A DNA stretch of 41,581 nt from CAYSRC01 sp964433495 (lineage in GTDB: Bacteria; Bacillota; Clostridia; Oscillospirales; Ruminococcaceae). How positions within the stretch are numbered: the first letter of the stretch is position 1; each line of letters opens with the position of its first letter. Of the stretch, positions 32,662 to 39,947 are shown piece by piece. The position numbers and the translations under genes were made by a program. The notes beneath the pieces were generated by a model. It worked only from the letters and a program-made list of their open reading frames with translations, searched no databases and was not told where the DNA came from. The stretch is from assembly GCA_964433495.1 (NCBI GenBank), contig CAYSRC010000018.1, positions 1 to 41,581 on the forward strand, given 5' to 3'.

Positions 32662-34329
32662 TCAGTTGTAATTTATTTCGGTGACGGTTCTCGTCGTGAG
32701 ATCCGCCGTTATCTCGACGGTCGCCTCGATGTCCCCGTCCCCGGCTGTGCAGTCGCCGAAAAAGAGTCGCAGCTCATCCTTCGTCCTCACCGCCGCCGCG
32801 GGCAGCACCTGCATCGTCCTGTACACGTCGGCGAGGCTCATCCCGCGGTAGAGCTCATAGCTCTCGCTCGGCCTCAGCGTCCCGCTAAGCTGCCCGAGAT
32901 AGCCGTTCAGCCACACGATTCTCTCTGCCCTTCCGTCCCCGTCAAACGCGACCTCATAGCTGCAAACGCTGCCGTCCGACGCCGTCGCGCCGTAGCGGCC
33001 CACGGTCGCGCCGCCCTCGTCGGCGTAATCGCCGCCGCCGAGCACCACGTCGAACTCGTACCGGCTGCGCCCGAAGAGAAGCTCGACGCGCTCAAAGGCG
33101 TCGCGGTCCTCGAGATATCTCGAAAAGCTGCGGTACTGTCTCGTCAAAAGGTCGGTCTCGCTCTCGGGCAGCGCGCTGCGCCTGTCGTACGCGAGGTAAA
33201 ACCCGACGTCCGCAGCCCTGCTCTCGGGGTCTATCGAGACCACGAGCTCGCTGTTCGCCGTGTCGGAGAACAGGTCGTCATCCGCCCTGAGCTTGCCGAA
33301 AAATATCGTGCGCCTGCCGCTGCGCTCGAGTCTGAACGCGGACAGCCTGCGCTCGACGGTGTTTTCGACCGCCGCGTTGGACATGTCGGCGTTGAGGCTT
33401 TGGCCGATGTCCCAAAAGATGAGGTCGAGCGAGCGGTTGCACGCGGCGAGATCGAGGTAGACGACCCCGCGCACCCTGCCGTAGGCGTCATACCGCACAA
33501 AGATCTGCTCGAGCGCCCTGCCCTCGCCGTCCCTCGCGGTCGAGCAGTAGTAGTATTCGCTTGTCGAAAGGCGCATGCCGCGGCAGCTCAGCATGAGCTC
33601 GAGGTCGTTTTTGCCCTGGCCGATATAGATGCGCTCGGCGTTCACCCGGTTGACCTCTGCGCTCTCCATCACCGACAGGCCGGACGAGGGCACCACGTCG
33701 CTTCGCTGAAAGGTAAAGGTGAAGATGAGCACCGCGAAGAGCAGCAAGCCGAGCGCGACACACACCGCCGCCGAGCGCGGGCTTACGCTCACCGACTGCT
33801 CGGTGGCGGCGTCCCCCGTGTATCTCTCCCGCTCGGCCGCGCCGCGCGCCGCCCTGTATCTGTGCACGGGCGAGCGGTAGCCGCGCAGCACCGCGCCCAC
33901 AAGCGACGCCCTGTCCTGCTCGGGCGACGGGTCGTATCCCCTGTCCTCGACGTCATAGCAGCGCCACTCGAGCCGCTCGAGCAGGGTTTTGCAGGGGTTT
34001 GTCTCGGCGTCGGCGTCAAGGTGCAGCGTGCGCTTCATGGTGACCTCACACCGCCCGTCGCCCCTGTCGGCGAGCGCAAACTCGTCCGTCCCCTCGCCCG
34101 AGCTCAGCACCAGCTTCTCGCGGCGGCGCAGCTCGGTGATCACCGCGCTGTGGGGGTTGTTTTTAAACCGCAGCCGCGCGCCCGCCGAAAAGCCGGGCGT
34201 TATCTCCTCAAGCTGTGAGGTCTCGCGGCTGCCGTACCACTCGAGGTATCCCGCGGGGTCGCACAGCACGGCCCATACGACGGCCGCATCGCACGCGATC
34301 AGTCTGCTTGACGCGTATATAACCGACAT
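32662..34329 (-). CDS. SRPBCC-domain, single-TM protein with BamE-like repeats (paralogue A)
   Basis: The 555-residue protein has the same plan as its downstream neighbour: an N-terminal SRPBCC-like domain (SVIYASSRLIACDAAVVWAV, CDPAGYLEWYGS), a linker, one transmembrane helix (SAAVCVALGLLLFAVLIFTF, about residues 205-224) and an extracytoplasmic region with repeat openings IGQGKNDLELML, LLFGRSRYEFDVVLGG and YRGMSLADVYRTM. Sequence identity with the paralogue is low by eye but the order of modules is the same. The ATG at 34329 has GGGGG eight bases upstream. It is the first gene of the probable operon. Function unknown; envelope sensing or lipid/ligand relay are possibilities only. Confidence 0.7.
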   Translation of the reverse strand: MSVIYASSRLIACDAAVVWAVLCDPAGYLEWYGSRETSQLEEITPGFSAGARLRFKNNPHSAVITELRRREKLVLSSGEGTDEFALADRGDGRCEVTMKRTLHLDADAETNPCKTLLERLEWRCYDVEDRGYDPSPEQDRASLVGAVLRGYRSPVHRYRAARGAAERERYTGDAATEQSVSVSPRSAAVCVALGLLLFAVLIFTFTFQRSDVVPSSGLSVMESAEVNRVNAERIYIGQGKNDLELMLSCRGMRLSTSEYYYCSTARDGEGRALEQIFVRYDAYGRVRGVVYLDLAACNRSLDLIFWDIGQSLNADMSNAAVENTVERRLSAFRLERSGRRTIFFGKLRADDDLFSDTANSELVVSIDPESRAADVGFYLAYDRRSALPESETDLLTRQYRSFSRYLEDRDAFERVELLFGRSRYEFDVVLGGGDYADEGGATVGRYGATASDGSVCSYEVAFDGDGRAERIVWLNGYLGQLSGTLRPSESYELYRGMSLADVYRTMQVLPAAAVRTKDELRLFFGDCTAGDGDIEATVEITADLTTRTVTEINYN

Positions 34330-34414
34330 TCGGCACACCCCCGCAACATCCTGTCCGCCGCGCGGCGGACACATCCCGCGCCGCGCACACCATCGGAAAA
34401 CGCTTACCTAAATT

Positions 34415-34446
34415 ATTATAATAACATGTTTCTTCGGTAAAGTAAA
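34415..34446 (-). promoter_or_regulatory. Probable promoter of the SRPBCC-TM operon
   Basis: A perfect TATAAT (34420-34415, minus strand) lies about 86 bp before the first ATG. Candidate -35 boxes are TTTACC (34441-34436, 15-bp spacer) or TTTACT (34446-34441, 20-bp spacer). The surrounding 60 bp are strikingly AT-rich for this window. Confidence 0.55.
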
Positions 34447-34602
34447 ATATATGCGGGCCGCGGGTTAGGCAGGATTCTCTCGCGGCGGACGGGCCTTTTT
34501 TCTCCATGCTTTGCCGGCCCCGCGGACAACGGGCCGGCAAAGCCGTATAGCGGGAGCGGTTCGGGGCACAATAGCAAAAAAACAAGTGAGGGTGAATAAA
34601 CG

Positions 34603-35310
34603 GTGCGAAGCTATCTGTATGTTGCCGCCGCGTCGCTGCTGTCGATCGCGGTCATGTTCCTGCTCACCAAACTCATGGGCAAGCGCCAGCTGTCACAGCT
34701 GAGCATGTTCGACTATATAAACGGCATCACGCTCGGCTCGATTGCGGCCGAGATGACCCTTGCCGACCCCGACGAGTGGTATCGCCCGCTGACGGCGATG
34801 GTCATCTACGCCCTTGTGACCGTTGCGATTGCCGTCGCGAGCAACAAGTCGATCGTCGCTCGCAAGCTGTTTGTGGGCAAGCCGGTCGTCCTGTTTGACA
34901 ACGGGAAGCTCTATGAAAAAAATCTCATGCGCTCCAAGCTCGACGTCAATGAGTTTTTGACCAACTGCCGCTACGCCGGGTACTTTGATCTCGACGACAT
35001 CCAGACCGCCGTGCTCGAGACCAACGGGAACATCAGCATCCTGCCCAAGAGCACCGCGCGCCCCGCGAACCCCGACGACCTCGGGCTGCGGGTCGGCGAC
35101 GACAGCGTGGTCACCAACGTCGTCATCGACGGACATGTCATGGCCGACTGCCTAAAGCGGACGGGCAACGACGACACCTGGCTGTTTGACGAGCTTAAGC
35201 GGCAGAACGTCAAGCTCGCGGACGTCATCCTCGCGACCTGCGACGGCGACAACAAGCTGCGCGTCTATCAAAAGACGGGTAAGATCGAGCAGCGGGACAT
35301 CTTCCTTTGA
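34603..35310 (+). CDS. YetF/DUF421 family membrane protein
   Basis: A 235-residue protein with three N-terminal transmembrane segments (SYLYVAAASLLSIAVMFLLT, GITLGSIAAEMTL, LTAMVIYALVTVAIAVASN) including the family's KLMGKRQLSQLSMFDYINGI. The DUF421 soluble domain follows: GKPVVLFDNGKLYEKNLMRS, NEFLTNCRYAGYFDLDDIQ and LETNGNISILPK. YetF-type proteins are linked to spore and membrane functions in Bacillus, but the molecular role is unsettled. The start is a GTG at 34603 with GAGGGTG about ten bases upstream. It is a single gene closed by a terminator. Confidence 0.9.
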   Translation: MRSYLYVAAASLLSIAVMFLLTKLMGKRQLSQLSMFDYINGITLGSIAAEMTLADPDEWYRPLTAMVIYALVTVAIAVASNKSIVARKLFVGKPVVLFDNGKLYEKNLMRSKLDVNEFLTNCRYAGYFDLDDIQTAVLETNGNISILPKSTARPANPDDLGLRVGDDSVVTNVVIDGHVMADCLKRTGNDDTWLFDELKRQNVKLADVILATCDGDNKLRVYQKTGKIEQRDIFL

Positions 35311-35364
35311 TCCTCCGTCTCTCCCGCGCCTCACAGGAAAACGGGACAGCCCTCTGAAGGCCGC

Positions 35365-35398
35365 AAGCGGCGCATCCCCGACGGGGCGCGCCGCTTTT
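35365..35398 (+). terminator. Terminator of the YetF-like gene
   Basis: AAGCGGCGC (35365-35373) and GCGCCGCTT (35388-35396) enclose a second small stem, CCCC/GGGG, and end in TTTT. Confidence 0.85.
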
Positions 35399-35455
35399 CA
35401 CTGTCCGCTTATATCGGGCCGAACCGCACCGGGCAGGGTTAGGGCGCGCCGTCCG

Positions 35456-36364
35456 CTATTTGCGGACGCTCTCTTCCGCCTCCGCCGCCTTCCTTTCGGG
35501 CGTCTGCGCCGCGATGACGGCGGCAAACACCAGCGCGCAGCCGACGACCTGGCGCGCGCTCATGCTCTCCCCCGCAAGCAGCCACCCCGCAAGCGCGCCG
35601 AACACCGACTCGCAGCTCATGATGACCGACGCCGCAAACGGGTCGGTGTATTTGATGCAGATTATCTGTGCGGTGAAGCCGACGCCCACCGAGAGTATCC
35701 CGCAGTAGGCGATAAGGCCCGCCGCCGCGCCGAAGCCCTCGAGGCTCGGGCGTTCAAACAAAGCCATGCACACGGCGCTGAGCGCCGAGCAGGTCAAAAA
35801 CTCGTATATCGCGAACTTTATACCGTCAAGGCCGCCCGCGAACCGCTCGATGGCGAGGATCTGCGCCGCCCAAAACAGCGCGCCCGAAAAGGTGTACACG
35901 TCGCCGATGTTGAGCGCGCTGCCGCCGCCCTCGGCACACAGAAGAAAAACACCTGCAAGCGCCGTGAACGCCGCCGCAAACGCCCGTATCCCCACCGGCC
36001 GCTTAAAGAGAAAGTGGGCGGCGAACGGCACCATGACCATGTAGAGCGAGGTTATAAAGCTCGTCCTGCCCGCCGTAGAGTACACAAGGCCGTACTGCTG
36101 CAGCGTCGCGCCCGCGAACAGCACGGCGCCCACTATCGCGCCCGCCTTGAGATATTGCCCCCGCGGGGCGTCGGCGCGCCCGCCGCCCCGCTTTTTTGAG
36201 ACGAGATATACCGGGATCAGCACCAGCGCGCCCAAAAGAAACCGCGCCGCGCCGAGGGCAAAGGGGCCGATGTGCTCCATCGCGCTGCCCTGCACGACAA
36301 AGGCGACGCCCCAGATCACCGCCCCCAAAAGCATGAACAGGTTTGAAGCCGTTTTCTTTGACAT
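35456..36364 (-). CDS. EamA-type (DMT superfamily) permease
   Basis: A 302-residue protein with ten hydrophobic segments in two EamA repeats. The first opens with NLFMLLGAVIWGVAFVVQGS and contains GPFALGAARFLLGALVLIPV. The second contains GALFWAAQILAIERFAGGLD, CGILSVGVGFTAQIICIKYT and the typical late SVIMSCESVFGALAGWLLAGE. Members export or import small metabolites such as amino acids, and the substrate cannot be told from sequence. GAGGAA lies before the ATG. It is a single gene, upstream of the large repeat gap. Confidence 0.92.
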   Translation of the reverse strand: MSKKTASNLFMLLGAVIWGVAFVVQGSAMEHIGPFALGAARFLLGALVLIPVYLVSKKRGGGRADAPRGQYLKAGAIVGAVLFAGATLQQYGLVYSTAGRTSFITSLYMVMVPFAAHFLFKRPVGIRAFAAAFTALAGVFLLCAEGGGSALNIGDVYTFSGALFWAAQILAIERFAGGLDGIKFAIYEFLTCSALSAVCMALFERPSLEGFGAAAGLIAYCGILSVGVGFTAQIICIKYTDPFAASVIMSCESVFGALAGWLLAGESMSARQVVGCALVFAAVIAAQTPERKAAEAEESVRK

Positions 36365-36419
36365 TACAATTCCTCTTTTTTCTGTAAGGGCTTTTTTGTA
36401 TAAGAAATCAAGGGCAGAG

Positions 36420-37080
36420 ACCTTAAAGCCCCCTCGTGCAGGGGGGGCTTGGGATTCAGCAAGCCCTAAAGCTTACCTGCTTTCCTCGGGCCGCACGCCC
36501 TTGAGCTTCCCCCGTGGGGGGGAAGAGCCGAACGGTCGGCCGGTCGGGCACAATCGGAACGATAGCCCGAAAGGCGCATAGCATTGCGCCGCATGTCAAA
36601 CGTCCGTTCCACTTACGTTTGACCGCTCCGCGCGATAGATGCGCGTCGTAATCGGTACGGCGTTCGGCAGGGTTCACATATTCTCGTGAATTCTGCCGAG
36701 TGTAAGTTGTACGACACTCGGTACACCCTACGGGAATATGTAGGGCGTGCCGAATGTCCGTACCTTTAACATGCGGCCAACTCGCGGGAATATGCGAGCC
36801 GTGTCAGCGCAGCTTCGGGTTCCCTTCAATGCCCTCTGACATTGAAGGGAGAGGACGAGCGGCGAAGTGGGCGGATGTTTGCGCTTCTGCGCAAACGGAG
36901 CTTAACGCAGCCCGCGAGGACGAGATAAGGGGTGAGTTGAGCCTCTGCGCTTGACCTCATCCCTGCCAAAAACAACAGGCCCCCTAACCCCTCATCCACC
37001 GCGGGGCGGTCCCCCTTCCCCCAAGGGGGAAGGTTTCCGGGCTCTAAAACTTCCGTCCATTCATCGGGTCTCGCGCCCTT
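36420..37080. repeat. Repeat cluster upstream of the EamA permease
   Basis: No gene is supported. The block repeats much of 21740-22200 in the same order: CTTCCCCCGTGGGGGG and GAGCCGAACGGTCGGCCGGT (from 36505), the five-hairpin element (36725-36932), then CTAACCCCTCATCCACCGCG and the CCCCCTTCCCCC arm. An additional reversed stem-loop sits at 36665-36698, with a 13-bp stem including G-T pairs around ATATTCTC. Confidence 0.8.
36725..36932 (+). repeat. Five-hairpin repeat element, copy 2
   Basis: The same five stems as copy 1: CCCTAC/GTAGGG around GGGAATAT (36726-36745, now fully paired), GCCGAATGT/ACATGCGGC (one mismatch), CTCGC/GCGAG around GGGAATAT (36781-36798), TCCCTTCAAT/ATTGAAGGGA (36821-36850), and GTTTGCGC/GCGCAAAC around TTCT (36877-36896). 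The A-T to G-C switch in the last stem keeps pairing. Confidence 0.8.
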
Positions 37081-37090
37081 AGGCTCCCTT

Positions 37091-37144
37091 ACCGAACGCT
37101 ATCGGTACGGCGTTCGATACAACTCGCGGGAATATACGTGCCGT
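37091..37144 (+). repeat. 54-bp inserted element, copy d
   Basis: It follows GGCTCCCTT. It begins ACCGAACGC, has its partner GGCGTTCGAT, and ends with CTCGC-GGGAATAT and a degenerate right arm, then CCGT. It has the same length as the copy at 37339-37392, from which it differs at a handful of positions. Confidence 0.7.
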
Positions 37145-37248
37145 GTCGCACCTGTGCAGCTGAGGGATTGTCTGCGCAAGGCTCCCGTCGAAATACACCT
37201 TGTGTTGCGGGTTTAGCCCGCCGCCTGTCAATCCCCCCCACTTCGTGC

Positions 37249-37270
37249 CACCCCCCTTTACACAAGGGGG
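37249..37270 (-). repeat. Empty host hairpin, minus orientation
   Basis: CCCCCCTTTACACAAGGGGGG reads on the minus strand as CCCCCCTTGTGTAAAGGGGGG, the uninterrupted form of the landing-site hairpin. Confidence 0.75.
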
Positions 37271-37338
37271 GCTTGGGATACAGCAAACCCTAAAGCTTAC
37301 ACCCGTCCCTCGGGTCACGGGGTCCTTAAGCCTCCCCT

Positions 37339-37392
37339 ACCGAACGCTATCGGTACGGTGTTCGGTACAACTCACGGGAATATGTGAGCCGT
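37339..37392 (+). repeat. 54-bp element inserted in a host repeat (filled site)
   Basis: The host CCTCCCCT (37331-37338) and GTGCAAGGGGAGG (37393 on) are split by 54 bp. The insert contains ACCGAACGC/GGTGTTCGGT and CTCAC-GGGAATAT-GTGAG. Removing it restores the sequence seen uninterrupted at 22239-22259, with matching flanks on both sides. Confidence 0.85.
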
Positions 37393-37491
37393 GTGCAAGG
37401 GGAGGTGTCGGCGCAGCCGACGAAGGGGTTGTAGGCTGCAAAACAAAGCAGCGGCAGAAGGTCTGCTTGAACGACGGGACCTCGTGAAAAC

Positions 37492-37560
37492 ACACCCCGC
37501 ACACTTCCGCGGGCGGCCGCATGGATAAGCTTAATCGGAACGACAGCGCGGCCGTTCGGC
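37492..37560 (-). repeat. Inserted element, minus orientation (69 bp)
   Basis: Read on the minus strand it follows GGCTCCCTT, begins GCCGAACGGCC and ends in CCCGC-GGAAGTGT-GCGGG plus GTGT. It is closely parallel to the insert at 625-704. Confidence 0.7.
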
Positions 37561-37636
37561 AAGGGAGCCTTTGAGGATGGCCGCAGCGCGGAAACCGGAA
37601 GGCGGAAAACGCCGTCCGCGGGCCCTGCGAATCTTT

Positions 37637-37728
37637 GAAAAAAGGCCCTTGCAGGTTGAGGCGAAAGCCTCAACCCCCGCGCGCAGAGCGCGCGGGGGCC
37701 CGCCCTTCGGGCGGGCGGCAAGGGCCTT
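37637..37728 (-). terminator. Four-way-junction terminator of the rpe-rnf operon
   Basis: An outer 11-bp stem (37642-37652 with 37718-37728) encloses three perfect hairpins: GGTTGAGGC-GAAA-GCCTCAACC (37654-37675), CCCGCGCGC-AGA-GCGCGCGGG (37676-37696) and GCCCGCCC-TTC-GGGCGGGC (37698-37716). Only three bases are left unpaired at the junction. On the minus strand the outer stem is followed by TTTTTT, and the rnfA stop codon overlaps its start. Confidence 0.85.
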
Positions 37729-38341
37729 ACACCGCAGAGCCTATCCCGGTCAGACCGTAGAGGGCCAGCACCAGCCCCGCGAGATAGAGCAGCACCGCGG
37801 GCAGCCCCCTGAAGGCGCGCGGCATCGCGTCGCCGTGCAGCTTTTTGCCGCCCTCGCTGACCAAAAACACCGCCGCGACATACCCGAGCCCCGAGCCTAT
37901 CGAGTACCCGAGTGTCTCGATAAAGGTGAGACTGTTCACCGTCGTGTACTGAAGGGTGCCGATGACGACGCAGTTAAAGGACGCGATGGGCAGCGCCTGC
38001 GTCGCCTCCTTGATGATCCCCTCGGGGAAAAACTTTATCGAGAACACGAACACCAGCGCAAAACTGAGCGCCGCGCACACGAGCATCGCGAGCGGCTGCA
38101 AAAAGGCGGGCAGCGCCTCGCCGTTCAACAGATAGTAGTTGACGCAGAAGTTGAGCGACCCCGACATCGCCGTGACCAGCACGAGCTGTGTGCCGAACAT
38201 CGCCGCCGAGCGGGAATCCCCGACGAGGGAGAGAAGCCTGCTTATCTCAAAGCCGCGTATCAGCACCGCGTTTTGCAGGGTGAGCGCGATGAGCGCCATC
38301 ACAAAGAAGGAGACCAGCGCGTCGACAAGTATGCTAAACAT
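37727..38341 (-). CDS. rnfA: RnfA/NqrE-like membrane subunit (divergent)
   Basis: A 204-residue protein with six hydrophobic segments and the RnfA/NqrE fold signature. LPIASFNCVVIGTLQ (Cys124) aligns with the second conserved Cys of RnfA/NqrE. The first conserved Cys (in the GxCP-type motif near residue 26) appears to be absent: the segment reads AVLIRGFEISRLL. In canonical complexes RnfA and RnfE each give two Cys to an iron-sulfur centre in the membrane. GGAGG stands six bases before the ATG, which overlaps the end of the rnfE-like gene. It is the last gene of the operon. Confidence 0.8.
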   Translation of the reverse strand: MFSILVDALVSFFVMALIALTLQNAVLIRGFEISRLLSLVGDSRSAAMFGTQLVLVTAMSGSLNFCVNYYLLNGEALPAFLQPLAMLVCAALSFALVFVFSIKFFPEGIIKEATQALPIASFNCVVIGTLQYTTVNSLTFIETLGYSIGSGLGYVAAVFLVSEGGKKLHGDAMPRAFRGLPAVLLYLAGLVLALYGLTGIGSAV

Positions 38342-39947
38342 TTTCGTCCTCCCCGCTCACCGCCGTCTCGGGGTGCGCGTTTCGATACGCGGCGCTCAGT
38401 GTCTGGAACAGAGCCGCTGCGACAGCCGTCAGAATAAGCCCTCCGCCGACGGTGTCCGCCAGCCTGAACGGCGCCTCCTCGAGCAGCTTTATCCCCATCA
38501 GCCTGCCCTGCGAGAGGATCTCGCGCACCGCGCCGAACACGCACGCGACAAGCGCGAAGCCGACGCTCGTCAGCACCCCGTTGCGCAGCGCCGTGAGCAG
38601 CCCCTCGCGGGCCTTTATCTCACTTCGTGAGAGCACGATGGTGTCCACCGCGAGAAGCGGCAGGTAGAATGCAAGCGTCATGGTCGGCTCTCCGAACAGC
38701 AGGCTCACCGCGAAGTAGGCGGGGATGTAGAGCGCCGCGCCCGTGAACGCGTAGAGCATGGGCCGCAGCCACATGGGCACGTGACGCCCGACAAGGTCGC
38801 CCAAAATGCGGGTGGGGACGACGAGGATAAGCACCGCGACGCACAGCGCAAGCGCGTTTTGCAGTGTGGTTGCCGCCGCCACGATCGGCGTCACGGCGAG
38901 GCCGCCGATCAGCACGGGGTTGTTGAAGATGACGAGGTCTCGCCGAAGATACTCGTCGACATTCATCGCAAGGCGCGCCTTGGGCGGCCTGCTCTTTTTG
39001 GCGGCGGGCTGCTTGGACACCCTTCCGCCGCGCTTTCCCGCGGCGCTTTTGCCGGTCGCCGCACCCTTCTTCGGCCCGGCGCTCCCGGCGGCGCCCCTAT
39101 CGGCAGGGCTCTCCCCCGCGCCGCCGGTTTTTGCGGACGCCCTGCGCCCCGAGGGTCTTCGCGCCCCCGCCCCCGCGTCCGCCCTCTCGGTCGGCTCACC
39201 GGCTTCGGCAGCCGCCGCTTTTTTTGCGGACACGGCGCTTGCGGCGGCCGCCTCGGTTTTTTCGGACGCAGTGCTTTTGGAGCTTGCTTCGGCCTTTGCG
39301 GGCACGGCGCTTTCGGACAGCTCCGTGCCGTCCTGTGTCGCCCTGCGGGCCGGCGCCCCCTGCACGGGTTGTTTCGGCGGTGTCCCGGCGCGAGCCGCGC
39401 GCCCGGCCGGGGCCGCCTTATCCCTTCGAGCCTTCTCTTCATCGCCGCCGGCGGGGCCGCCGTCTTTTGCAGCCCCCGTGCCGGCTTCATTCTTTATTAA
39501 ATCGCCCGGTTTCTGCCCCGCTTTTTGGGGGCCGGTCTCGCGCGGCTCACAGGCATCCGGATGTCCCGCCGCGGCCCCTTTGTCCGCTTGCCCGGTCTGC
39601 GCCTGCTGCTCTTGCGGCGCTTTGGCACTCGCGGGCGCGGCGGCTTCGGGTCCGCGCTCTGCGCTGCGGCCGTCCCGGCTCTCAGCCTGTCGCTCTGCGC
39701 CCTCGGCGGGCGCGGGCTGCCCGCCCGAGCGTGCGGGCCTGTCCGCCGCAGACTCCGCCGGAGCGGGAGAAAAGATGTCCCGCAGTGCAGTCTCATAGTC
39801 CGCGACCGTTTTTTGCTCGCGCACCGGCTGCACGGCGGCACGGGGGGACAGCCTGTCCTTTCCGCCCGCGCCCTGTCCGCCGTCCTGCGGCTTTTTATCG
39901 GGCTGCTTCGGGCTTTCGGGGAACAGATAGTTCATGATATCGCTCAT
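38334..39947 (-). CDS. rnfE: RnfE/NqrD-like subunit with about 327-residue N-terminal extension
   Basis: The 537-residue product is more than twice the usual RnfE length. Residues about 328-537 are the RnfE/NqrD membrane domain (NPVLIGGLAVTPIVAAATTLQNAL, FYLPLLAVDTIVLSRSE, AVREILSQGRLMG). Both canonical Cys positions are replaced: GGLAVTP for GxCP, and AVDT for the N-C motif. Residues 1-327 are low-complexity, Ala/Lys/Gly/Ser/Glu/Pro-rich, turning strongly basic near the membrane (GKRGGRVSKQPAAKKSRPPK), so the tail is probably cytoplasmic. The start is well supported: ATGA overlap with rnfD and AAGGAGG upstream. An internal ATG at 38966 lacks a Shine-Dalgarno sequence. Confidence 0.82.
   Translation of the reverse strand: MSDIMNYLFPESPKQPDKKPQDGGQGAGGKDRLSPRAAVQPVREQKTVADYETALRDIFSPAPAESAADRPARSGGQPAPAEGAERQAESRDGRSAERGPEAAAPASAKAPQEQQAQTGQADKGAAAGHPDACEPRETGPQKAGQKPGDLIKNEAGTGAAKDGGPAGGDEEKARRDKAAPAGRAARAGTPPKQPVQGAPARRATQDGTELSESAVPAKAEASSKSTASEKTEAAAASAVSAKKAAAAEAGEPTERADAGAGARRPSGRRASAKTGGAGESPADRGAAGSAGPKKGAATGKSAAGKRGGRVSKQPAAKKSRPPKARLAMNVDEYLRRDLVIFNNPVLIGGLAVTPIVAAATTLQNALALCVAVLILVVPTRILGDLVGRHVPMWLRPMLYAFTGAALYIPAYFAVSLLFGEPTMTLAFYLPLLAVDTIVLSRSEIKAREGLLTALRNGVLTSVGFALVACVFGAVREILSQGRLMGIKLLEEAPFRLADTVGGGLILTAVAAALFQTLSAAYRNAHPETAVSGEDENV

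Noticed and set aside
30845..34218. Long open frames on the plus strand opposite the two SRPBCC-TM genes (461 and 527 codons)
   Set aside because: GC-rich third positions on the coding strand open the antisense frames. The products are His/Arg/Val-rich, have no known motifs and lack Shine-Dalgarno sites.
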